This document shows, piece by piece, positions 1-12,706 of a DNA stretch of 64,000 nucleotides. Source of the stretch: Cylicocyclus nassatus. Its lineage: Eukaryota; Nematoda; Chromadorea; Rhabditida; Strongylidae. Made by a program: the position numbers and the translations under genes. Every line of letters starts with the position of its first letter. Positions within the stretch are counted from its first letter, which is position 1. The stretch is taken from positions 7,658,347-7,722,346 of the forward strand of contig CATQJL010000316.1 of the NCBI GenBank assembly GCA_958299035.1, read 5' to 3'. The notes beneath the pieces were generated by a model. That model saw only the letters and a list, made by a program, of their open reading frames with translations. It searched no databases and had not been told where the DNA came from.

Positions 1-1821
1 AAGCTATCTGAATTCTGGTTTTCCGAGCCGTTTTTTCAAGGCCAGAATCACTGCTCCCTGAAGCGCTATAGGTTTCTCGCAGATTATGAGCTGTATTATC
101 AAGACCTTGAAGTTAGTCTAGCATTTAAACTGCTGTAACAGTTGCTCATGCTGATGTTTGAAAGCAGCGTCCCTTCAAAATTTCGCTCTCCGGTTTTCTC
201 ATCTCCTCGAAGCCTTCTCGCCATGCTGAAGCTACATCTAAGCTTTTCAGTGCTTGTAATTAGCAAAAATGAGCTTTTTCGAAGCTCCCCGTGTCCGCCT
301 TTGCTCCAGACTACGCGTAAGAAGTGGGCGGAGCTGGAAATGGGCGATGTTCGGAAGACTTCCGAAGAGATTTTGGGTTTTCCAAAACGCTTTCGCTCCA
401 GACTTTACTGATAGATTGGTCGGAGGGTCTACCATTGCAAACACTGTAAAAGCTTGGAACCCATCACTTCGTGGGGACGCTGCCTTTGAGGTAAATACTT
501 CTGAAGGGTTTCCCAAAAGCCTTTGAGCCTGTCCTTTTCAGCGAATTGAGCAAAACAACATAGACGGATGAAGTTCGATACACAACTTATTCATACATGT
601 CGAAACAACAATGGTCCTTTCAAATGATAAGTATAGAATGAAGCTACTTCTACAATACAAAAGGTGAAGATCAACGAAAGCTATCGTGACAAAAGAGCTG
701 TATAAATTTGAACAGTGGGTACGATCCAGTTAGCTTGACCTCAGAATCGTAGTATTGTTTGCTTTAGAAAATTTTATCTGAAAATGCATGATGCAAACAT
801 TGTAATTTTACTAAAAGTATAGACAACCGTACGGAATATGCAAAATTTGCTCTGCGAAAGGTACTAACAGGGTACTACCGCTTTTAGAATTTGAGCTCAA
901 AGACTTTCGGGAAACCCTATACATAAGCCTGTATGCCATATCTATGCACTATGGCTTTTCTTAGCTTGGACGTGGATATAGTCAAGTCGGCAGCACTTGT
1001 AGAGAACATGGAATGAATGAATGAATAGATGAATGAGCGAATGGATGAATGAATGAATGAATGAATGAATGAATGAATGAGTAATTGAATGATTTAATGA
1101 ATTAATCAACCAATAAACTATTTGACTGAAAGGCGAAGGAGAGCAATGCATTTTGCCAAGTTATATTCAGAATTCCCACGCTTTTTGCAATTGTTCTAGC
1201 TTGCGTATTATCTTTCCACACCTTTTTCTTCTAGCGTTTGTTCTCAAATACTAGAATCAAATTTTTAAGATTGCTGTTCATAGAAATCATTATTTCGACT
1301 CAGCGACATGCAACAATGACAAATTTCCTTGTCAAGAAATGTTGCATGAAAATGGCCGAAGCCTGACATTGAAAGGGATTACGATATGCATATTTGAACC
1401 TGCTTTTTACAGTCATAAACACACAGAAAGAGAGATCGAGGCTCAAGCATCAATAATTGCCACGAGTTCTATGAAATAATTGCTTACTCGTTTTGAGAAA
1501 ACCAGTCGCCTTTTGGTCAAGGTAAGACCAAAGTCATCGGGAACTGTCACTTAGGCGCGTGGTCGACAGCACACCACAGAAATGAAGAAGTCATCATCTG
1601 GGTTTTAGACTTACGAAGGAAGGTCTAAAGTTTTCAAAGATTTCGATTTCAAGAAATTCGGTTTCGCAGAAAAACCTTCCTTCTCTAGCTAACTATTAAC
1701 CATTGCCTTGTGCCACACAGCGTAGAAGTTTGTAGCACCTCGTCCATCCTTGGAAGTATAATCTATGCAAGAAGTTGATGCATAATTCCTGCACCAAAAT
1801 AGGTACAGACCGCAAAATATA
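1..1821. other. No gene recognised
   Basis: Short open frames occur at 142-526 on both strands, but they overlap each other, show no family features and have no convincing splice context. The stretch is AT-rich with one ATGA microsatellite (1011-1101) and otherwise nothing I can support. Confidence 0.5.
1011..1101. repeat. (AATG)n microsatellite
   Basis: Imperfect tandem copies of AATG/ATGA run across this stretch. The minus-strand frame through it reads as repeated FIHS, an artefact of the repeat. Confidence 0.9.
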
Positions 1822-2837
1822 TTAGGCCATTCCGAAAATATTTCGCTTTTTTCAAACGGACGCCACATGTGATGGAGCAAAGATTTCTAAGAGCATTGGT
1901 AGCATTCAATGCAGAATTCCATCTTCTTTCTGATGGTTATAAAATTATTGCAGCATAGTCAATGAGCTTCTGTAAAATTACGAAAGTCTGCGATCCATGC
2001 TTTTTATGATGCTCAAGTTTCCCAATTTTTCTAAATTTTTACATCAACCCTCCGAAGGAGTCCAAGTAACGATTCGATAGAGCAAACCTCATAGGGTATA
2101 ACTTAACTTTTTTCTCACTTTTATATCTCGCCATAATTTCTTCGAAGATTTATTATTAAAACCATCGAGTTTTGACAGGCCTACGTCAGCCACATTCGCA
2201 ACAAACACCAATAGATCTTCGGAGTTTGAAACTTCCAAGATGGTATTATGATTTAGCACTGATTTTGAAAAGCGAATGAGGGTTTACGGAATCGAGATAT
2301 CTAATTTCGATTTTTCCAGAACAGCCCAGAACGCCTTCGAAGATATGAATTATGATGATTTTGTACGCGAACTCCACGAAGGGAAACAAAAAGCGTCTAT
2401 CTAAAAGAGGAGAACAAGCTGCATCGAATGACACTCAAGCTGCTTGCCGTTTGATGTTCTAGGATGTTTAAGATGACCAAGAATAGAAATTGGTAGCATC
2501 AATCAAAATTCTATTGAAAAATTTTGAGGAGTTATGTGAAGGAGAAAAAATGGTTTTGTATCCTGTAGGATTTGCTCTATCGAGTCTTTACTTGGACTCT
2601 TTCGGAGGATTTATGTACACATTTGGAAAAATTGTGAAACTTGACTGTCTCAAAAAGCATGGATTGCAGACTTTCGTAATTTTTCAAACACTCATTGACT
2701 GTGCTGCAATTATTTTATAATCTTCAAGAAGAGGATGAAATTCTGCATCGAATGCTACCAAGATCTCTTGAAAATCTTTTTCCATCACATGTGGCGTCCG
2801 TTTGAAAAAAAGCGAAATTACTTTCAGAATGACCTAA
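1822..2837. mobile_element. Mariner-ended foldback MITE, family A copy 1
   Basis: The ends are inverted copies beginning TTAGGCCATTCCGAAAAT and ending in CAGAATGACCTAA, with homology running deep into both arms (for example CACATGTGATGGAG near the left and the reverse near 2780). Inside, GATAGAGCAAACC (2076-2088) and its partner TTTGCTCTATCG (from 2570) lie about 255 bases from each end. No transposase was seen, so it is non-autonomous. The TTAGG...CCTAA end type is typical of mariner-like elements with a TA target. Confidence 0.8.
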
Positions 2838-2860
2838 TAATATAAAATATATACCACATA

Positions 2861-3647
2861 TCATTAGATAGAGCAAACCTAGCTCTACAAGATAGTGCTC
2901 AAAGGTTTGCAGCGGCTTTGATACAAGCGAAGATTGAAGCTAAAAACGAAAAAGATCCAAGCGCCCCAAAAAACCAAGAAAAATTGGAAGTCCGTTCAGA
3001 AAAACCCTTCAGATTCCTAATCTGCTTATGCAATGTCATTTTGTATGAGACATTTTTCTATGCAGTTGCTTTATATTTCTCTTAGCCAGAAATTGAGAAA
3101 ACGAAGTTTTTCATGTTTTTTCCAAAACAATGCTGAGATGTTCTAGCACTGACAGTTGTATACTATAGGACCTTAGAAGCGTGAGTGTGAATTTTCAGCT
3201 CTTTATAGCAGCTGATTTACGAGAAATATCGAATTTTTATACATTAGGCAAGAAAAATTCGGATAAGGAGAGCTAGATTCGTCATTTCTCGTGAACTAGC
3301 AGTTCTAGAAGACTGAAAATGTAAAGTTTCACTGCTAACGGCATGTACTATACAACTGTTAGTGCTAGAACATCTCAGCACTAATTGGGTAAAAACACAT
3401 TTTCTCATCATCTAGCTGAGAAAAACAACAACCGCATAGATAAATACTTCGTGAAATGCCGATACGTAACCAAGAAAGAAATTTTGTCGGAGCTTTTTGA
3501 ACGAAGTTACAGTTTTGTTTTGATTGGTCTTAAGGCTTTCGGACACATGATTTTTTTCAGTTTTCGGCTCAAAACTCCGCGTGGATCAAAGCTGGTGTAG
3601 ATATTTGAGCACCGTCTTGTGGAGCTAGGTTTGCTCTATCTAATGAT
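2861..3647. mobile_element. Long palindromic element, family B copy 1
   Basis: The left arm starts TCATTAGATAGAGCAAACCT and the right arm ends with its reverse complement (3626-3646). Arms of almost 390 bases meet near 3253. The centre shares CACTGACAGTTGTATACTA with the palindrome at 40895-41841, so the two are related. No coding sequence was recognised. Confidence 0.75.
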
Positions 3648-4379
3648 GTATCGAATTCTATTTGGGATTTAGGATTATTCCGGATTATTGCGGTTGTACT
3701 TATTTTGGTGCAGGAATTATGCACCAACCTAATATATACACACGAATAACTCGCTCAGTGGTATCAGAGGTTGTGCAAAAAGATTAATAAAATTGCAGTG
3801 ACATTATTTTCTTACCAATGCCTACACGTTGACCTATACAACTAAAGATTGTTCTCCAGAACCGTCTGGTTGTGCAAAATGAACTTGATAGAGCAATCAG
3901 CACGAGCTTTCTTATGCATCTTGAATTAGTTCTTATTATAAATAATGTAGTGTGTGCCTCGACCAGCTTCGCAGAGGTACCTTCGCGATGCATCTGCAGC
4001 GCGCGCTGCTCGTTGCCTTTGAAGCAAATCCTTTTAGCCCTTAATAAAAGTTCCTTCCTCCTGTGTTTTTTGTTTTATTGCTCTGTATTCGTTCTATTTT
4101 AGGTGTAAGCGAACAAAGACAAAAGCCAGCGGTGGACTTTTAGTCCTTGGGAAGTTCTAGGAGTATTTGCCATAAGAACTCGTTTTTTTCTTCAGTTTAG
4201 AATTGAGTTGTTTCTTTGCAAGTTTTAATTGAAGTTCCTCTCTAAGCGCGTTTCTCGAACTATTTCATGGATCATAGATATAGAGCTTCATTCTGCAAAT
4301 CTTTAAGTTCTTTAAATTTCTCGTGTCCATAGAAACAGCATATTTGGAATTAATGTCTGAAGCTAATCCCAACGATATA
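3648..4379. other. No gene recognised
   Basis: This AT-rich spacer lies between two foldback elements. It contains only short frames without features. Confidence 0.5.
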
Positions 4380-5388
4380 TTAGGTCGTTCCGAAAGTAAT
4401 GTCGTTTTTTTTCTCAACGCCACAATCCATGGAATCAAGATTTTCAAGAGATCTTAGGGGCATTCGATGCAGCATTTCATCCTCTTTCTAATGGTCGTAA
4501 TCTCATTGCATAATATTCAATGAGCTCTCGAAAAATACGCAAAATCTGCGAGTCTTGCTTTTTGCCATGGTCAAGTTCGGCTATTTTTCTAAATTTTTGT
4601 ACCTATTCTCCGAAGAAGCACAAACTGCAGATAGATAAAGCAAACCCTATAGGAGACAAAGTAATTTTTTCTTTTCCTTAGCCTGCTTTTTAGAGTTTCT
4701 GGAATCAATTTTTCAATGCTATCAGATTCCATGTTTGGTCAACTCAAACCACACAGAACAACGAACGGCAAACAACTCGGATGTCATTCGACGCAGCTTT
4801 TTCTCCTCTTTCTACCAGTTGTTTTTTGTTTCTGATTCATCAAGCTTTCGGGATAAAATCATCATAATTCAGGTTTTTCGCGGCGCCCCGGGCTGTACCC
4901 GAAATTTTCGAGAGATGCTAATCTGAGGCGGTGAATGCTCATTTGGTTTGCAAAATTGATGTCAAACCATAATCCAACTTTTTAAGTTTCAAAATCGGAA
5001 GATTTATTGGTGTTTGGTGCATTTGTCTCTGAAACGAGCCTGCTAAAATTCGGTGGTTTCATTAAAAAAACGATACAAAAATTATGACGAGCTCTGGAAA
5101 GTAGGAAAAAGTTGTGCAGGGTTTGCTCTATCCATCCGTTACGTGTACTTCTTCCGATGGTTGTTGAAAAAATTTAAAAAAATTGTGAAACTTGGCATTC
5201 TCAAAAAGCACTGATCGCAGATTTTGATGATTTTTCGAGAGGTTATTGAATTTTGTGCAGTGATTATATGAGCATTAGAAAGAGAATGAAATGCTGCATC
5301 AGACGGTACCGAAATCTTCCACACATCTTTGTTCCTCGAGATGTGGCGTACGTTTGAAAAAAGCGACATTCCATTCGGAACGACCTAA
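4380..5388. mobile_element. Mariner-ended foldback MITE, family A copy 2
   Basis: The ends are TTAGGTCGTTCCGAAAGTAA and its inverted partner TTCGGAACGACCTAA, within TATA context. The inner pair ATAAAGCAAACCC (about 4636) and GGGTTTGCTCTATC (about 5119) sits about 255 bases from each end, as in copy 1. Part of the central segment matches copy 1 in the opposite orientation. No transposase was seen. Confidence 0.8.
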
Positions 5389-5621
5389 TATATTTCTATG
5401 CAAAAGCCGCTTCTAAGTTACCTGACCTCCCTTATAAGTAATGACTTTTTCCGTAATTTCTTCTTTTGAGCACAGCGCACTCATTTTTTTGGCATTAATG
5501 AAGAAGAAGGAGGAAGCACCGCTTGACTTCTCTTTTCGCAAAAAATTTCTTTCTCGAGAGTTCCATTAACTTATAATCGTATTTTATTTAGTAACTTCTG
5601 TTATAACGTGCTGCTAAGAAA

Positions 5622-7197
5622 GTAGGTCGATCCAGGGAATAAGCGCCGAGAACCAGAATTTTGAATTTGAAAAAAAAAGCGACGAAATATCATGCGAAAT
5701 TTCCACTGTTATAAATCTGGTGGTTGAAGATGTGCAAATGCGATTCCATAGGTTTTGAAGAGTAAATGGTGCCCTATCAGATAGTGAGAAAATCGAGTGA
5801 TTTGAGAGATAGTCGCCGAAAATCAGAATTCTAGAAAAATTACGTTGTTTTAGCGTGACTAAGGACAGCTGACAATTAAACTCACATAAACCTTGAATGT
5901 GAAAGCGTGTGATATTGGTGATATTGCGACTTCATAGGTTTTGTAAAGTAAGGTCTGCCTCATCGGGATGTATCTTAGCTGTACCGATATATCAGTGGCG
6001 TACCGAGGGGAGGGGGCGGGGGGGGGGGCGCGCCCCCTCCCCCGAGAATGGGTCGCGAAATTTTTGAAAGTTACTTATATGGGTATAAAAATGTGTAAGT
6101 GACTTGTTTATTTTTGTAAATAATTAAAATAATTTTTAAAAATTTTTAAAAATGCAAATTAGCCTTGTAAAAAAATTTTTTTCGGGGACGTGGCCGACGC
6201 CACGCCCCTTTTTTCCAGATTTTAGGGGTCGCGGACCCGAAAAAATTTTGGAGAGCACCCCCAAAATTTTTTCGGAGTGCGTGGCTAACGCCACGCACCT
6301 TCTTTAGAAAAAAATTTTTGTCGCGCCCCCCCCCCCCCGAGCCGAAATCCTGGGTACGCCACTGCGATATATTGAAACAGCACCGAGATCCAGGGTCTTG
6401 AAAAAGCAGGTAAAAAAGCGCTTTTTGAACTTCAACAGCTCATAACTTCTTCAGAATTGCATGAATCATGCTGCGGCTTCATAGGTTGGATTCTCCTCTT
6501 CAAAAGCTTTTAGATGATATGTAGCATGTGGGGGGTTTCGAGCCTCTCACGGCATATGCCCGGGAATGGAAACTTTTCATCACAAAGTCTCCACTGACGG
6601 CCTCCAGCCAATACATTAACATGAGCAAGGTGGAGACTTTGGTATAAAAAGTCTTCACCCCGGGTCAGAGCCGCAAAAATCATCGAGCTCCCCACATATT
6701 ATATACCATCTGAAAGCTCTTGAAGAGGAGAATCCATCCTATGAAGTCGCAACATGACTTATGCAATTCTGAAGAAGTTATGAGCTGTTAAATTTCAAAA
6801 AGCGGTTTTACCTGTTCTTTTAAGAGCGTGAGTCTCGGCGGTACCTCAATGGATCGGTACGGCTAACATATGTTCTGATAAGGCAAACCTTACTCTACAA
6901 AACTTATGAAGTCGCAACATCACGCCCTTTCACATTCAAGATTTATATGCGTTTCATTGTCAGCTGTCACCAAGTAACCTAAATTCGCTTAATTTTTAAA
7001 ATTCTCGTTCTCGGCGGCCACTGATCAAATCGACCTAATTCTTTTTGGTAGAACAACGCTTGCCCTTCAGAACTTATGAAGTTGCAGCTGCTGACATGTT
7101 CAACCACTATTTATAACAGTGGAAATTTCGCATGATTTTACGTTATTTTATCATTCGAAATTCTGGTTCTCGGCGGTTACTGCCTAGATCGACCTAC
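5622..7197. mobile_element. Foldback element of about 1.2 kb carrying a nested hAT MITE
   Basis: The left end GTAGGTCGATCCAGGGAAT is matched by TAGATCGACCTAC at 7185-7197. The arms share several inverted blocks: GCCGAGAACCAGAATTTTGA with the reverse at about 7160, the GTGATATTGCGACTTCATAGG block near 5920, and TTCTTCAGAATTGCATGA near 6450. The arms meet near 6600. The element at 5993-6364 is a later insertion in the left arm. Confidence 0.75.
5993..6364. mobile_element. hAT-like MITE with 8-bp target duplication
   Basis: The terminal inverted repeats CAGTGGCGTACC and GGTACGCCACTG are flanked by a perfect direct repeat CGATATAT (5985-5992 and 6365-6372). Eight-base duplications and CAGTG-type ends are characteristic of the hAT superfamily. 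The interior is G/C homopolymer-rich next to both ends and contains inner GCGTGGC...GCCACGC palindromes. There is no coding capacity. Confidence 0.9.
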
Positions 7198-9404
7198 TAC
7201 ATAGATATATGCTCTCAATACTTTCTTTTGCGTTCCTTTTGCTTATTTTCCTTCTTTTAATCAGCAAAACAACTTTTCAAACCCAAAAGTGAAGGTGGTC
7301 ACCCTGTACCAGCTCAAAAGTGAAGGCAGGCGGAGACTCGGCTCCGACTATCGAACCTCTTGTGTTGACTACCGTGAGGATGTTTGGAGGTTCGGATCCT
7401 CTGTTGTACATTCTTTTTGCAATTTATATACAAACTTCTAAAATGTGTACATTAGTGACCTAAACGTGTTTTACCCCTTCATTGGTGCGTAAAAGTAGAA
7501 AAATTTTTTTATTGCGAAGAACTTCTGCACGCGTGGTGAAGCATTAAATAAGATAAATCTTTATTGTCAGATTTAGCGTTTTACGCGACAATACAGTGAA
7601 AAAAGCGAGAAAAATGCGTTTTAACGTGTAGTAAGATTCCTGTCACATATATGATATTCTAGAACAAAATGCCTGAAGCAACAAAGTTCTTCGCAATGAG
7701 AGCATCTTATGAAGGCAACTTCGGTGCAATTTTCATCACAGTTTCTTATTGTTGTGTCCTTCAAGCTTCGGACACTCTTCGTCATGAGGGCACAGGAGCA
7801 GGAAGGAATATTTATTAGAAAATAAGTAGAACAGTATAAATTGGAGACAATAGAATAGGAGGTGAGTGAGTCAACAAATAACGAACTGCAGAACTGACTG
7901 AGGCAAAGAATGAGCGCCTTTTATAGCGCTCATTTCCCGCGCCTTCTGAGGTTGCGATCGACTGCGCGAGGCAGATCACTATGAGGAACAACTGATCAGT
8001 TACTAACACAACACTTATCATGTTTGAAGAGAAGCAGTATTGCAGAGTTGGAAAACACGTTTTGGTCACTAACGTACACATTTTAGCAGTTTGAACATGA
8101 ATTGCAAGAAAGCTGTCTAACAGAAGATTGGACCTCCAAACATTCTCACGGTAGTCAGCACACTTGCCACTGCGCTACTGCCGCTACTGCTGGCTGAGGG
8201 TGGCAGTTGTATACGGGCAAGGCGCGCTGGGTCTCGCGCGGAAAAATTAGCCCCCTCCCAGAGTTGTCCTGCAGCTAGAGAGGGTGGTTTTGGAAATGCC
8301 CTTCCGAGTGACGTGTCACACCACCCATCCCATCTCAAACGGCCACTGCGATTTCTGACACGTCCCTTTGAGAGCAAGTTGAAAAAAATTGCGCATTATC
8401 CGAAAATCCGTGAAGTCGAAGTACCCAGAGGCTGCAAAAAAAATGAATTTGTTTGCAACCTCTAACAAACACAAGGGTCCGAAAATCTCAGCGATGTCCC
8501 CTTAAAGGTTCACTAAGCTCGAAAAAAGGAACAAATAGAAATCCAAAGCAAACCGATATCTGACATTTTCGAGAAGTCGAACTGTCGATGAAGCAGTCCG
8601 AATGAGATTTTGCAATTCTCTGCTGCAACCTTGCATGCGGTGGCAGAATTTGACAGAAATGTGTACATGTATTCACGATCTATATAATGCTAAAGAATGA
8701 GTGGGTCACATTCAAAGGAGAAAAGTCCTGGAAGTTGCATTGATTTTCAAAGTGAAAATTCATCTACTGTGCGAGTAGAGTATCGAACTTCAGCAAAGTT
8801 TTTTTATACAGCTACGTTATGGTTTTGCTGCACCACGAGTCTCTCAAAGTGCAATAGATATCTCTTTCAAATCAACTTTCCCGTATAGCAATCGGTAACC
8901 GTTAAATGAAATTTTCTCAATTCGAGCTAATCTAGTTACTTGTAACAGTTTGGAGATTATGGTCTTAGAATATAGTAGATATTTATCTTTAAATTCATGC
9001 ACTAAGAACATTCAGCTCAAAATTGGGCACAGACGAAGATTCTGTTGGTTAGAAAAATTTTTGGCTTTCAAGTAGCAATGGAAATCGAAAAATAACTGTT
9101 TGAGGTTGGCTGGACTCTACGCTTCATGGAGAACAATCTTTCAATGAGCAAATGTTGAAATATCAGGTTTCGACACTACTTGCAACATACGCCGTTCGGC
9201 TTTGCATGCTTCGAATAGAAGAGAATTTCATTATGAGGATGGGATTCTACAATAGCAAAAACGAGCTGACACTTCCTCTCCAAAAGTTTTTGAAGCCCTG
9301 AATAACACTCTTGTGATGCACAGTTTCCTCAGATCACAAAACAAATTCTTAAGGATAAACAGAAGGAGCTCTTGATAGCTTTAGAAAAGTTAGTTTTTGA
9401 GTAG
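7198..9404. other. No gene recognised; one inverted pair
   Basis: The block GACTACCGTGAGGATGTTTG (7369-7388) recurs inverted at about 8134-8156, suggesting the remains of an inverted-repeat element. The GC-richer part at 8180-8380 is open on the minus strand for 86 codons but has no recognisable features. The rest is AT-rich without support for a gene. Confidence 0.45.
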
Positions 9405-10097
9405 TGTTGTGGTTCGGTAAGCCCAGCACCCGTAGCGTGCGCTCGACTGCTTTGCGCCTCTAATCCTACACCCTAGGATATTACGAGTTCAACGCCGACA
9501 AGCACTTCGGCGCGTCCACTCGACCCTGTCACTCAACAAACCAAACCATGCACCACACTCGAGTAATAGTAATTTATATAAATTTATATATCAACGATAA
9601 ATAAATGGAAATAAAGGTAACACTAGAACAAACCACTAATCTACAGGCTGCCAATGCAGACTGCGGGCTTAATCAACATGAAGGCGCCTAAGTTCCTCAA
9701 TTAAGCTCTGCCGTTAGCAACCCTAGTCCAAGTGGAACGGCGCGAACCCAGTTTCACTCTCGCTTCGATGTTCATTGGCTATACATGAATCCTTGAATCT
9801 TTCTCTCGCTACTACGTATCCACACACAGAACATCTCAAAGCTCAACCGCTCAACATATACAGCGGAAGCTGCTGAAAACGAGGTCAAGTATGATGACAA
9901 GAGAGCAATCTATAATAACGAATACGGAAGTCGAAGAGGCGAGAGATGCTCTCACGCGCAGCCTTATATATCTCGCCACCTGGCCGCGTTTCCCGCCGAA
10001 GTGGTGCAACGACTACAAAAGGCGCGAAAGGTAAAATGGCATATAGCGCTCCCGGCACCTGTTTCGAGGAGCTGCTCTGCATCGCGGAGCCGCTACA
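9405..10097 (-). mobile_element. Solo LTR with 5-bp target duplication
   Basis: The element starts TGTTGTGGTTCGG and ends GGAGCCGCTACA (TG...CA). It is flanked by the perfect direct repeat AGTAG (9400-9404 and 10098-10102). A TATA box GATATATAAGG is present on the minus strand (9961-9974), which is why minus orientation is preferred. No internal retrotransposon coding sequence adjoins it, so it is a solo LTR. Length and the 5-bp duplication fit BEL/Pao or Gypsy type; the class is not decided. Confidence 0.85.
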
Positions 10098-10108
10098 AGT
10101 AGGGAGAT

Positions 10109-10571
10109 TTAAAGGCAGTGTCCGGGCAAAAACTCGTTTTTGAGATTTTGTGCTTACTTGGGCCTATTCGCTACGCTGAATCCGAAAATGCACATTGTAG
10201 AGCGCGAAAATGGCGAAAAACGACTCTAACACAGGAGGGAAATGAGCAGGTGGGCGGAGTCCTCCCCAATGCGAATTCACGTTCCCGGCTTCCGGAGCGA
10301 CCTTCTCGCTTCCGGTTTCAAGTCATTCATTCGCACTTGACTGGTAGCGATGTTAGGACGGTTAGCGGAATCGAGAAAATCGCTCCGAGAGCTGAGAGCG
10401 TGAAATCGCACTGGGGAAAGCCCCGCCCACCTGCTGATTTCCCTCCTGTGTTAGAGTCCTTTTTCACCGTTTTCGCGCTTTCCAATGTGGATTTTCGGAT
10501 TCAGCTTGGCGAATAGGCCTGTATAAGCACAAAATCTTAAAATCGAGTTTTTGCCCGGACACTGCCTTTAA
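10109..10571. mobile_element. TTAA-flanked foldback MITE, family C copy 1
   Basis: TTAA is present at both ends (10109-10112, 10568-10571), with inverted ends AGGCAGTGTCCGGGCAAAAA and the reverse. The arms pair over most of the length (for example CAGGTGGGCGG on the left and CCCGCCCACCTG on the right). TTAA targets are typical of piggyBac-like elements. Open frames through it (10118-10516) reflect the arms and are not a gene. Confidence 0.85.
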
Positions 10572-10681
10572 TCCAAGCGTAACTGATTGGCTTCTAGCAG
10601 GGTTAGCTATCGTGTTCCTCGTCTGATAAACTCTACTTTCAAACTTTGCATGGAATTATTGACAGCATTTATACCCCTCGC

Positions 10682-11105
10682 TTAAAGGCAGTGTCTCACC
10701 AAAATTTAGTTGCCGAAATTTTTGCATTTTGCAGGCCTGTCGGACCCTGTCTAGCGTTGTATGGGCTTAAAATCGCACGAAGTTCCCAAAACCCCGTTTT
10801 CTGGAGGCCCCGCGGAAGCAACGTGGACGAGTTGTACCTTCCAACTTCAGGCTCAGCCACAGTGGCAGCAACAGAGGGGAGGTGGATGCCAAGTGGATCG
10901 ACATGTTCAAACGCGTAAGCGGGAGACCGAAGGAGTCGTCCGCGCGTACCAACTCGCTCTCCGCGTACCACTTTGAGCGAATTTTTTCTCAGCATGGAGG
11001 GGGTCAAATTGAGTGGGGCTTGTTGCAATGGCCTTTGTAGAGGTCCCTATAATAGAATATGTGAAGATCCGCGCGACCTCAACTCTGGTGAGACAGTGCC
11101 TTTAA
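10682..11105. mobile_element. TTAA-flanked MITE, related end type
   Basis: TTAA at both ends and inverted termini AGGCAGTGTCTCACC / GGTGAGACAGTGCCT. The first bases match family C but the rest differs, so it is a separate family sharing the same terminal recognition sequence. Open frames inside are fortuitous. Confidence 0.8.
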
Positions 11106-12475
11106 ACTCAGACTTTGTCTCAGTCGACAGCCGTCCAATACATTGCGGCCTTCTAAAAGGTCTAAGCACTTGTTATTGCGCTTTTACGAGCCGACAAATT
11201 TGATGGCAGCAAGAGCGCGACAGTTTTATTGTCGTCTCGAGGGAAACACCCCCACAACTGATGTCATGTGTTCTTTCGTCTGTCAGAACTCTCTGTGAAC
11301 TTTGAGATCAATTCTTGCGGAAAACAAGTCCTTGTGCAAAGCACTTCCGCTAGGCATGAGCTGATGAGCTTATATTTTGAAGGACGAAGTTGCTGAACGT
11401 ATTCCTTTGCGTGCTCCTAGATTCCCCTAAGTCGGCAATTCATTATCATCCTGCTTCTCATTGTGCCGGAGAATTGCTTGCACTGCAGGAAGTTCATTCT
11501 TGTCATTCTAATTTATTTCTTGACTGGTGAAAAAATATGTTTTCGTCGTATGCAGAGCTGTGTTGCGCTCCAACTTGATATCATTCATGGGAATTGTTCG
11601 CCTTCTAGGTTTTTTTCTATCTCTATGTCAATCACTGCGCTAGTTTTAGTCCGTACTGTGATCGCTATGAGACTACCATGTCATAGAAGTATACATGTGT
11701 GCATTCAATGTAATTCTATGTCCACAAATGTTGATCCTTGGATATTATTTCGTAAAGATAGCTTCAGCTTAGCTGTACAATAGCGAATAAGCCGTTCTCG
11801 CTGTGAAATTACGCTGGAATTTTTTGCACATTAATCCATTGTAACTTAATCATTAAATCAGAAGAAAACTCCTGATATCGTAGAAACTGAACAGGTTTTT
11901 GGGGATTCGCCAATATCAATAGGCAATCCTGAGTGTGGTTGCGCAAATGAGGGTTTTTTCGAACGTTTTACAGCTTTGTGAAGTTCAAAATAGGCATGTA
12001 CTGAAACCGTTGGAGCGGTCGATGATCCGCTTTCTGAAATTGAGTTACCCTCAAAAGTTTTTCGCGGGTCTGCGACACTACCTTGAGGAGAAAAAATCAT
12101 GAATAATCAGACATTATAGTGTCCACATACTTCTGAGGCACTCTGGATATTTGTACCATGTAGTATCAGTTCCAATTATTTTTTCTATCAACATTTTTTT
12201 GGAAAAAGTTACCGGATGTTCCTGCGTAAGCTTTGCAGGGCAAGATGTGGGTGAACTATAATTGTCTTAGTTCCTTGAACTTAACGCCTTTTTGGATTGT
12301 TGTTACGTGATTACACACAAATTGAATGTTATCCAATTTTTTATAACGCAAAATAAATACTGAACAATGACAACTTCCTGGAGTAAATAGTGATAATTTT
12401 CTGTGGGCAGATCTCAAATAAGAGTACATATATTCAAACTAAAGACTCAGGATGGACCATAGGAAAGAGAAAGTC
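11106..12475. other. No gene recognised
   Basis: A plus-strand frame at 11463-11783 (106 codons) and a minus frame at 11858-12100 have no signal peptide, domain or splice context that I recognise. Nothing else is supported. Confidence 0.45.
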
Positions 12476-12706
12476 TAAGACCTCGGGCAAAGTTCACGCG
12501 ATTTCATTGTCGCGATTTATCGCTACAAGACAAATGCTACGAGTTCATTGCACGTTGTATTTCGGTTGTGATAGTTAGTCATGATTAGTCGTGTGGGAAA
12601 ACTATCACAACCAAAATGCAAGAAGATCCGCCTGCAATGATAATGTTACAGTTGTCTTGTTGCGATCCGCGATGATGAAATCGCGTGAATTCTGCCAGAG
12701 GCCTAA
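12476..12706. mobile_element. TAA-flanked palindromic MITE, family D copy 1 (diverged)
   Basis: Terminal repeats (GACCTCGGGCAAAGTTCACG and CGTGAATTCTGCCAGAGGCC) are bounded by TAA on both sides. It shares the internal TTTCGGTTGTGATA block with copies at 27095-27303 and 28667-28856. It is the most decayed of the three. Confidence 0.7.

Noticed and set aside
942..1151. Minus frame rich in FIHS repeats (also 54596-54973)
   Set aside because: They are translations of ATGA microsatellites.
7381..7410. Possible tRNA B-box (GGTTCGGATCC)
   Set aside because: No A-box, acceptor stem or cloverleaf could be built around it.
10118..10516. 132-codon open frame, also 40357-40755 in reverse
   Set aside because: Both lie within arms of the same TTAA foldback MITE and mirror each other. 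They come from paired arms, not a conserved protein.
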